From contig NZ_CBDCEO010000013.1 of assembly GCF_965215815.1 (NCBI RefSeq), positions 744,001 through 808,000 on the forward strand: a stretch of DNA of 64,000 nucleotides, written 5' to 3'. Shown here piece by piece: positions 27,242 through 34,257 of the stretch. How positions within the stretch are numbered: position 1 is the first letter of the stretch; each line of letters opens with the position of its first letter. The notes under the pieces were generated by a model. The model saw nothing but the letters and a program-made list of their open reading frames with translations. It was not told the DNA's origin and did not search any database. The position numbers were made by a program, and so were the translations under genes. This stretch comes from Poriferisodalis sp965215815. Lineage in GTDB: Bacteria > Actinomycetota > Acidimicrobiia > Acidimicrobiales > Poriferisodalaceae.

Positions 27242-28806
27242 CCCCGGTCGTCGGCATTGCCGCGCAACCGACCCGGGCCCTGACCCCGCGGGGCATCGCG
27301 GCGGCCTTGCTGGCGACGGTGCTGGCAGCCATGGCGGTCTGGGCGACGCCGGCGTCGGCGGACACGCAGGAGCCCGCAGAGCCGGTCTGGACCGCCGACA
27401 TGACAGTGGTGAAGTACACCAACGTCTCCATCGGGGCAGCCACCGCCGACCTGTTCTCCAATGTGGGCGGCAGCGGCGACCTGCAGATCAAGTCGCTCTG
27501 GTCCTACACACCGCACCGCGACCTGCGCCTGGCATTCCAGGAAGGCGTTCCCAACGCTGCGGACTACACCCTGCAAGTCGGCGACCTCTCCCTGGAGTTC
27601 CCCGCGGACACCTCCGGCGCCAGCAGCTTCAAATGGCACGACGTGGACGCCGACTGGGAACACGGACAACTCATTCATGTGCGCATCGTGCTGACGGCCG
27701 GAATCGACGCTTTTCAGGCCGACACGCCGGTCCCAGATGTCCACACCATCAACGAGGCGCTGAGCAGAATCGCGACGGCGGACAAAGACAGCAGCGAACC
27801 CGAGCCGCAGTTCCTGGTCAGCAACCTGGGCGTGGGCACCGAAGGCGCCGGCGGGATTCAGCGCACCCTTGACACGGCCCGATCAGGGTTCGCCCAGGCA
27901 TTCGCGACAGGCCCGAACACCAACGGGTACACACTCGGCGCCGTCGACATCGCGGTGTCACGCTTCTACGATGCGTCGAACGCGGCAGACCAGCTCCGGG
28001 TCACGATCAACGAGGCCACCAGCGAAGACGAACCAGGCGACGCGCACTGCACCCTGACCAATCCGTCCACCTTCACCGCACCGGGAGTGATCGCCTTCGA
28101 GGCGCCGACAGGTGAAGGCTCCTGCCAGCAGCTGGCGGCCCAGACCACCTACTTCGTCGTCATCGAGTGGCCCAACCCGAGCGGAACAGACTCATATGCA
28201 GTCATCCCCCAGACCTACCCCACCGAGAATTCAGCTGCCACCGAAGAGGACCCCGGCGGTGCCCAAGGCTGGTCGATCGCCGACCGGGCCTACTACCTCA
28301 CCGCCAGCTCCGACACCCGCACCTGGACCGCCTACGACGAGACAGCCAGCTTCAAAATCAAACTGACCGGAACAATCTCAGAACAGACCACCGAGACCGA
28401 GACCGAGGCTGAGACCGAAACCGAGACTGAGACCGAAACCGAGACTGAGACCGAACCGGAACCGGTCCCGTTCACCGTCAGCGTGACCGTCGCCGCCCCG
28501 ACCACTCACGACGGTTCGTCGGAGTTCACCTTCGAACTCGACTTCAGCGAAAACCTCCGCCTGAGCTACAAGACCCTCAAACTCCACGCCTTCAACGTGA
28601 CAGGCGGATCCATAAAGAAAGCCCAAAGGACCAACAGGCCCGCCAACATCTCCTGGCGCATCACCGTCAAGCCCGACTCCACCGGCGACGTCACCGTGGT
28701 ACTGCCGATCCCCAACGACTGCGACGACACAGGCGCCATCTGCACCGACGACGACAGGAAACTGTCCAACCGCTTGGAGTTCACCGTCAGCGGCCCACAC
28801 CAATAG
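27238..28806 (+). CDS. Secreted protein with Thr/Glu repeat linker (operon 2, second gene)
   Basis: The 522-residue paralogue of the 21292 gene has a signal peptide (RGIAAALLATVLAAMAVWATPASA). The shared N-terminal domain follows (WTADMTVVKYTNVSIGAATA...LQIKSLWSY), then a choice-of-anchor-like domain (SGFAQAFATGPNTNGYTLGA, FEAPTGEGSCQQLAAQ). A 25-residue Thr/Glu linker and a C-terminal beta domain (TTHDGSSEFTFELDFSENL) complete it. The Ig-like modules of its paralogue are missing. ATG 27238 overlaps the stop of the gene before it, so translation is coupled. No wall-anchor motif. Confidence 0.75.
   Translation: MTPVVGIAAQPTRALTPRGIAAALLATVLAAMAVWATPASADTQEPAEPVWTADMTVVKYTNVSIGAATADLFSNVGGSGDLQIKSLWSYTPHRDLRLAFQEGVPNAADYTLQVGDLSLEFPADTSGASSFKWHDVDADWEHGQLIHVRIVLTAGIDAFQADTPVPDVHTINEALSRIATADKDSSEPEPQFLVSNLGVGTEGAGGIQRTLDTARSGFAQAFATGPNTNGYTLGAVDIAVSRFYDASNAADQLRVTINEATSEDEPGDAHCTLTNPSTFTAPGVIAFEAPTGEGSCQQLAAQTTYFVVIEWPNPSGTDSYAVIPQTYPTENSAATEEDPGGAQGWSIADRAYYLTASSDTRTWTAYDETASFKIKLTGTISEQTTETETEAETETETETETETETEPEPVPFTVSVTVAAPTTHDGSSEFTFELDFSENLRLSYKTLKLHAFNVTGGSIKKAQRTNRPANISWRITVKPDSTGDVTVVLPIPNDCDDTGAICTDDDRKLSNRLEFTVSGPHQ
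28388..28458 (+). repeat. Coding tandem repeat, 12-bp period
   Basis: Imperfect repeats of gagaccgaaacc / gagactgagacc encode alternating Thr-Glu in the linker of the operon 2 second protein. Near-exact copies in tandem make length change by slippage likely without frame loss. Confidence 0.8.
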
Positions 28807-29027
28807 ACCACCCACAGATCTCGGCACTGCCTCAACCCACCGACCTACGCCCCGGGCCAGCGAGCGGCCCGGCTCTTGATGGGACAGCTCGCTGACCTGA
28901 GTGCCGGTCATCCCCTCAAGCTGGTCGAGGATGAACTGGTCGGTCGCGAGGCGGTTCGGCAAATGCGTCCGTGTGCTGTCACATCTCCTCGGTACGGTCA
29001 CCACAGCACTCGAAATGGGCGCCGGAC

Positions 29028-29858
29028 ATGACCCCCAAGCTGACCACCGACATCGAGACCCGCACCGAGATCGGTCCCCGCGACCGCCAAGAGGACCGCG
29101 TCCGCGCTGTGGAGAACCCCGACGGATCCTGGGTGATCGCTGTCGCAGACGGATTGGGCGGGCATCCGTATGGGGACGAGGCTGCACAGGCGGCAATCGA
29201 CGCGCTGCCCGAGCGCATCGCCGATGCCGCCGAAATGACGGCTGCGTTCGATGCGGCGAATGCTGCGGCGTGGGCGCTGCGCCCCGAGATGCGCTCCCAC
29301 AACGAGGGCGTGTCGTCGGCGATTGCGCTCACGACGCTGGTTGTCGCGGCATGGACACCCGAAGGAGGGTTGCTGCTGTCGTGGATCGGGGACTCGATGG
29401 GATTCGTGGTTCCCCTCGGAGGCGGACCGGGCTGGCACTGCGCACCGCACAACGACCCTTTCGGGTTCATCAGCCGCTGCATTGGCATGTCCCGCGCCGA
29501 CCGGGACAGCTTCGACCTGCCGCCCGGTGACGTGGATCATTTCGGTGACGATGTGCGCGGCGAACGCGTGAATGGGTGGATCGAAGGCGGCGGCTTGCTG
29601 CTGGTTCTGGCGACCGACGGATTGTTCGGCCCGATCCTGGGTGCTCATGGCCGGGAGTGGTTCAGCGACGATCCCGACGACAACAGCCTCGGCTTCGCGC
29701 TGCCGACTGATCGACGCGGCACCGCGGCGGACGCGGCGGACACGCTGATGGACACCGCCCGGTTCGCGGGACTCCAGGACAACATCACGATCGCGGTCGC
29801 ACGCATCACACCCGAGGTCTCTGAGGACGCTGGCGGTTCGATGGCAGCGGAGGCTTGA
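29028..29858 (+). CDS. PP2C-family serine/threonine phosphatase
   Basis: The 276-residue protein has the PP2C metal and catalytic motifs in order: DRQEDR (first Asp), VADGLGG, SWIGDS, ATDGLFG and QDNITIAVA. These enzymes dephosphorylate Ser/Thr using two metal ions; no partner kinase lies nearby. ATG 29028 was chosen because the preceding in-frame 19 codons are not protein-like. Its stop overlaps a TTG that opens a small downstream frame. Confidence 0.8.
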   Translation: MTPKLTTDIETRTEIGPRDRQEDRVRAVENPDGSWVIAVADGLGGHPYGDEAAQAAIDALPERIADAAEMTAAFDAANAAAWALRPEMRSHNEGVSSAIALTTLVVAAWTPEGGLLLSWIGDSMGFVVPLGGGPGWHCAPHNDPFGFISRCIGMSRADRDSFDLPPGDVDHFGDDVRGERVNGWIEGGGLLLVLATDGLFGPILGAHGREWFSDDPDDNSLGFALPTDRRGTAADAADTLMDTARFAGLQDNITIAVARITPEVSEDAGGSMAAEA

Positions 29859-29983
29859 AGGGCCGCAGTCAGTTCCAGAATCCGAAGAACGGCAACTGGA
29901 CCAAGCGCGACGCGTCCTCAGGCCGATTCATGGCGATGAAGAGATCTGGCGGGCCGTTCAAGGGCGTGCGACGCGAGCACTAG
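29855..29983 (+). CDS. Small basic protein (42 residues) downstream of the PP2C gene
   Basis: A frame from TTG 29855, overlapping the phosphatase stop as TTGA, reads KGRSQFQNPKNGNWTKRD, then SSGRFMAMKRS and PFKGVRREH before TAG at 29981. The pattern (NPxxGxWxKRDxxSGRFM...FKGVRRE) looks like a real small basic protein and resembles short unnamed proteins I have seen in many genomes. Its stop codon is part of the CTAG at which the IS1380 element inserted. Confidence 0.5.
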   Translation: MKGRSQFQNPKNGNWTKRDASSGRFMAMKRSGGPFKGVRREH

Positions 29984-31663
29984 CCCTGATTATTCATGAG
30001 AATTCTGCTGGTCGTCTTTTTGGCGTGTTGTGGGCCTTGTTTGGCGGTGTGGGGCTGTTTGGGTGTCGGCGGGGTTGTGGGAGGGGAGCGGTTGGGCTCG
30101 GTTTTGGTGCGCGGGCGGGACCGGGTGGGGGTGCGGGCGTGGTGGGGCTGTCCCGCTGCGGCGGGCGTGGCGCGGAACTGGTCGGCTGGGGGTTCAGCGG
30201 GGGTGGGCGATGGCGAGCAGTGCTCGGGCGCCGGGGTGCTGTTCGGGCAGCCGCAATAGGACGCGCCGTGCGCTGTGGCACACCAGGGCGGGAAGGTGCC
30301 ATAGCTGCCAGCGGAGCCGTTTGGGGGCCGCTTTGGCGAGCGCGCCGGTGAGGCAGGCTGTTTGGAACCATCCCACGAGCGCGAGGCCGGTCATGCACAT
30401 GGCGGCCCAGGTGCTGTTCGCGTGCCAGTCGGTGAACGGCATGCGCGCAAGGCCGCTGTCTTTGAGCCGGCGCACGGCGTCCTCGATGTCGGCGTGTGAG
30501 CGCATCAGCTTGTCCAGCTGTGCGGGGTGGCCGGTCTGGTCGGTGTAGAACCCCCAGTAGCGGAAGTTCTCGCTGGGGAACAGGCTGCGCTGCGCTCCGG
30601 GGTGCAGCGGCTCGCGGCGCACCACGAGCCGGGTGCGCTCGGGCCAGCCCGACAGGTCCGCCAGATCGGTGAGCTCCGCGACCTGAGCGCCGCGCCGTTT
30701 GCGCTGATCGGGGCGCTTTGGGGCGTTGTGCCAGCGGCCCGGCTCGCCCAAGGCGCCGCGGATCGCGGCTTGGATGGCTGGGGCGGACCGCGCCGAGATC
30801 GCATAGCCGATGCTGCGGTCCCGCAGCCCTTCGGCGAGTTTCGCTGAGCATCCCCCGGTGTCGATGCGCACCACCAGCGGACGCTCCACGAGGTCGGGGT
30901 CGTCGCCTTCGCGGTGCCCTGCGGCGTCAGGCGCGGGCAGCATCGCCACCGCGGCGTCGAGCACTTCGAGATGATCGCCGATGTGGTTCGCGGCGGCGTT
31001 GCCCGGCCGCTGCTTTAGCCACAGCGGCTCCCCCTGCGCGGTGGAGCAGATCATCGGATGGAACCCGAACCCGCCCTTGTAATGCGGCGCAGCTCCGGCC
31101 TTGTTCTCCGAGTGGACCTCCACCAATGTCGAGTCGATGTCGACCACCAGCGGCCTGCTGCGGTCGGCGGAGGCCCACAACGGCTCGCGCACCGCTGCGG
31201 CCGCGCCCAAAAGCGCCGCGGCGCCGCTCGCGCCCAGGCCCGTGAGGGTGCGGTACAGCGTCGAGTCCGACGCGACGTCGCCGAACAGCTCCCGCTGAGC
31301 ACGCAGATGCTCGATGTCGGTGCACGCCTCACCGCCGCCGGCCAGCATCAACAACGCATGGACCAGCACCCGGCCCCGGTCATGAACCGGGGCGCGCTCG
31401 CCGCGTGGGGGAACCGCGGCCGACAGCGCCTCGGTCAGCCCGACACGGTCCGCGAACCCGCCCAGAGCGAACAACCCCGCGCCCCACACGACACGGTCCC
31501 CGCCGCCTGCCAGACGCGCGTTTGTGACACTGCTAAGTTTCACCTCGGAGATGCCCCCCTGAACTCGCGGATGCGTTCATTGCAGACACGTATCGTCGCA
31601 GGTCAGAGGGGCTTTTCCGCGGACCCAGACAAACCAGTCCGCCCGACTCGTGAATAATCAGGG
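29984..31663 (-). mobile_element. IS1380-family insertion sequence, copy 1
   Basis: A 1680-bp element with terminal inverted repeats ccctgattattcatgag (left) and its complement with one mismatch (right), flanked by CTAG at 29980-29983 and 31664-31667. A copy of the same length lies in opposite orientation at 47575-49254, with only a handful of base differences. Confidence 0.85.
30194..31543 (-). CDS. IS1380-family transposase (copy 1)
   Basis: The 449-residue DDE transposase shows LVVDIDSTLVEVHSENK (first Asp), LVVRIDTGGCSAKLAEGL (second Asp) and the C-terminal region YTDQTGHPAQLDKLMRSHAD, typical of IS1380. It begins at a GTG and is full length, with the same predicted protein as copy 2. 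Both copies appear intact and may be active. Confidence 0.85.
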   Translation of the reverse strand: MKLSSVTNARLAGGGDRVVWGAGLFALGGFADRVGLTEALSAAVPPRGERAPVHDRGRVLVHALLMLAGGGEACTDIEHLRAQRELFGDVASDSTLYRTLTGLGASGAAALLGAAAAVREPLWASADRSRPLVVDIDSTLVEVHSENKAGAAPHYKGGFGFHPMICSTAQGEPLWLKQRPGNAAANHIGDHLEVLDAAVAMLPAPDAAGHREGDDPDLVERPLVVRIDTGGCSAKLAEGLRDRSIGYAISARSAPAIQAAIRGALGEPGRWHNAPKRPDQRKRRGAQVAELTDLADLSGWPERTRLVVRREPLHPGAQRSLFPSENFRYWGFYTDQTGHPAQLDKLMRSHADIEDAVRRLKDSGLARMPFTDWHANSTWAAMCMTGLALVGWFQTACLTGALAKAAPKRLRWQLWHLPALVCHSARRVLLRLPEQHPGARALLAIAHPR

Positions 31664-31955
31664 CTAGGCCGCGCGAAACAAGCCCCGGAGCTGGGCTCCT
31701 GGGGCTTGCTGGTTGGTGGGGTGTTGGCCAGTCGCGTTTACCCAGGTCAGACGGGGCAAATTCGGGGCGAAATGGCCGTTTTCGGGGGATCTGATGGCTC
31801 CTGCGGAGATCATGGTTATGAGTCCCCGCGCGCTACGGTCCGACCACGCGTCGCAGCAGGCTCCATTTGCGGCGTCGTGGCCGTTAACTGGTCGAGCGCG
31901 AATGCCTCGAGAGAGGTTCAGGCGCATCGATCACAGCATTCTGTCGAGCGCCTTC
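31664..31955. repeat. Dispersed repeat block A with a strong hairpin
   Basis: A hairpin (31680-31707; aagcccc paired with ggggctt plus an inner GGAGC/GCTCC) is followed by tgttggccagtcgcgttt. Further on lies gccgttttcgggggatctga and a tail with gcagcaggctcc. The same string order occurs at 33568-33830 (block B), and the second half occurs at 40893-41000 (block C). No gene is supported here. Confidence 0.55.
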
Positions 31956-32483
31956 TCAGTCAGCAAGATTCTTCCCTATGTCTTTAGCGAGGAGCAGCAG
32001 GTGTTGTTCGTTGCCGTGCACATTTGAGAAATCGGTTACTCGGCTCTTGTAGTACGCAACAGCGTCATCGTTCTCTGCATGTATCAGGAGGCCTCTGCAG
32101 CCGATTGCCGTGCTGTAGTTGTAGGTCTCTACTATGACATGCCCGAGCATCCGACTACCCAGCCCTTGCCCTTCGTGAGCGCTGTGAACTCCGAGCCTCG
32201 CCAGAAGAATAAATGGCTGCATCGGGTAGCCACCCGCGCCCTACTTGAATCGGGATGGAAGCGTCTCGGACGCCACTCCTGACATGCACCATGAAAAGTA
32301 TGCGACAACGTCGTGTGAGTCCGCGGACTCAGTGATGACGTAAACCTTCGCTGCTGTGCCGACTTTGCGATTATTCGGACCTTGTCGCCGCAACCAATTG
32401 GTCTGCGCTTCAGAAGAACAGCGGAAACCGCCTACTTCATGCCTCCGGTTGAGCGGGGCTAGATCCGGATAATCATCTATCAC
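31956..32483 (-). pseudogene. GNAT-family acetyltransferase, TacT-like toxin candidate, split by an in-frame amber codon
   Basis: The N-terminal half from ATG 32483 (FRCSSEAQTNWLRRQ, GTAAKVYVITE, VVAYFSWCMSGV) ends at TAG 32243-32241. The same frame continues with GAGGYPMQPFILLARLGV, HEGQGLGSRMLGHVIVET (acetyl-CoA loop) and NDDAVAYYKSRVTDFSNV. Together they give a normal GNAT toxin of 175 residues, so one base change is enough to explain the split. Acetylating GNAT toxins modify charged tRNAs. It overlaps the SocA/Panacea gene by ATGA, a toxin-antitoxin arrangement with the antitoxin first. Restart at the internal ATG is possible but would lack the N-terminal strands. Confidence 0.7.
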
Positions 32484-33136
32484 GCCCTGGAACGAGCCCC
32501 TGCAGACAACAAGAACTCACGCAAGCCAGGCATCTCGCGAGGAGGAGCATCAAGCATCTCGTACCACGAATCAGCATCTTCTGCCTTGATGATCGGAGGT
32601 GTGAATGCGCGCATTTGGGCGAACCGCAGATACAACTCGAACGCAGCCGGTGTGAGTTCGCTACGGATTGGCTCGTGTTCCCCAGGTAGGCACACCGCCT
32701 TGAAGTATTCGAGCATTGCGTCGTGATTCATTACCTCGTCGGAGTACGCATCCGGTGCCAGACCATGTCGAGCTTGAACCCAAGGATTCTCGCAATGAGT
32801 CGATTCAATGAGTGCATCGGTGGCCCAACAGCCCAGCGAGTCAGCAACCACATTGAGAACATGAACCGCATCTGAAGGGAGTTCCGCCTCCGCATACCTG
32901 AGCGTCGCCGCATCAGGCCAAGGGCTCTTGAGATTGAACCTTCCCTGGTGTCTGACAAAGACGTCTCTCACGACTGGGCCGTTTGACCAAGCCTCAATTG
33001 GCTCGTCGAAGAGAGGCTTGCGATGCAACGCCAAATGGCAGCTCTGTGCGTAGTACAACAGCTTCTGCATATGGAAGGTACTGATCGTGCCCGAGCGACT
33101 CACGAGGAAAGCTGCTGCGTGGAGCGCCTTTGCCAT
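32480..33136 (-). CDS. Panacea/SocA-domain (DUF4065) antitoxin
   Basis: The 218-residue protein has the SocA/Panacea core in residues 10-110: ISTFHMQKLLYYAQSCHLALH, PLFDEPIEAWSNGPVVRDVF and RHQGRF. The domain neutralises diverse toxins and also occurs in the proteolytic adaptor SocA. ATG 33136 has GAGGTGAG at good distance upstream. Its stop overlaps the start of the GNAT gene. The C-terminal 100 residues are less typical and may hold the toxin-specific part. Antitoxin role is inferred from domain and gene order. Confidence 0.75.
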   Translation of the reverse strand: MAKALHAAAFLVSRSGTISTFHMQKLLYYAQSCHLALHRKPLFDEPIEAWSNGPVVRDVFVRHQGRFNLKSPWPDAATLRYAEAELPSDAVHVLNVVADSLGCWATDALIESTHCENPWVQARHGLAPDAYSDEVMNHDAMLEYFKAVCLPGEHEPIRSELTPAAFELYLRFAQMRAFTPPIIKAEDADSWYEMLDAPPREMPGLREFLLSAGARSRA

Positions 33137-33383
33137 GCCGATCTCACCTCCCTAAACACTTCATCGACGAGAATCAGGCTCTCTGTCAGCGTATAGGACG
33201 CCATTCTTGCGAACGCCCCAAAATTCGGCCGGAACTCGTACACACAACTATGTTCCGATAGGGCAATGGCGGCAAAACCGCAGGTCAGGGGTCATTTCAC
33301 GAGACTCGGAGCTGCGTCTAACGGTCGCCTAGCAGGCAGGGGAAACAGCACGCGACAGGACTGCGGTAGCACGAGCAGCCCCT

Positions 33384-33554
33384 GAGCCGTCTGCCTCGTC
33401 GCGCGTGTCCACACGCAGCCCGCGACCTAACTCACGCGAACTGACAAGACAGCCCCTCAACAAGCCCCGAACGCATGCCGAAACGCGGAAAACGGGCCAA
33501 AACGGCCCGAATCAGGTGCAACTGGCCAACACAAACAGGGTGCACTGGCCAACA
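33384..33554 (+). repeat. Diverged duplicate of the tRNA-fMet 3' flank
   Basis: Collinear with 55471-55636: gagccgtctgcctcgtc is shared exactly. Then come aagcccc, a hairpin gggcca/tggccc-type element (33494-33508; 55576-55600), and two ctggccaacac motifs about 30 bp apart. The tRNA itself is not present. Confidence 0.6.
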
Positions 33555-33578
33555 CCCGCTAGTGGGATGTTGGCCAGT
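33544..33578. repeat. 35-bp inverted repeat with CTAG in the loop
   Basis: Arms actggccaaca (33544-33554) and tgttggccagt (33568-33578) are perfect complements. Inside them CCC pairs with GGG, leaving a loop gctagt. The right arm continues into block B; the same right arm alone is present in block A. Confidence 0.75.
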
Positions 33579-34257
33579 CGCGTTTGCCCAGGTCACGGTA
33601 GGCGAATTCTGGCCGGTTCGCGAATCTCCACACGAAATTCGGCGAATCTCCACATTGGCCCCGAAGGGCTAAAACCCCTGGTCAAAGCGTTGCGACGCGC
33701 ACCGAGGACAAGTGGGAAGTGCACAAATGCGCTTTCAGAAGACCGTTTTCGGCGCGAAATAGCCGTTTTCGGGGGTTCTGAACGCTCTCGCGGCGAAGAG
33801 GGATATGAGTTCACTGCACGTTGCGGTTCCATCCGTAGTGCTCACCCGCATCATGCGCACACAACCTCACGCCATCCGACACCTCGGGTCGGCGGCGAGT
33901 ATCACTGCACTGACATGCGCGCCACATCCCGAGATCGGAAGCTTGCTAGCAATTCCCAACACATACATAGAAGCTGCGGTGGACCGCGTTGCAGAGCTTG
34001 AACATCACGGCTCCCATTCCCGGTCCACGTTGGGCGACAACCGAATCGATCTGCCCAAGTCGCCGATTCAACTGGAGGTCCACGCGGGACCTCGAATTGT
34101 GTTTCAGTCTTGTCCCCGGGAGACATGCAGCGAAGGGGCCGCAGCGAAGGACCTCTGAGAATGGCGTTCGAGCACATCGCAAACCGCCGTGGCGTCGGTT
34201 CAGCGGCTCGATGGATCTGCGTAGGGCACTTCATCGCATCTTGGCGCGATCGAGCGT

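Larger units (their letters stand above)
33137..34257. other. Gene-poor stretch with repeat block B and transposon scraps
   Basis: It holds a copy of the tRNA-fMet flank (33384-33554), a 35-bp inverted repeat (33544-33578), and repeat block B (33568-33830). It also holds a scrap of an IS481-type transposase C-terminus (about 33848-33924, SPASCAHNLTPSDT in one frame). I see no intact gene; open frames lack domains. Confidence 0.5.

Noticed and set aside
28388..28458. Short tandem repeats as a CRISPR array
   Set aside because: Period of 12 bp without spacers and in frame inside a coding sequence.
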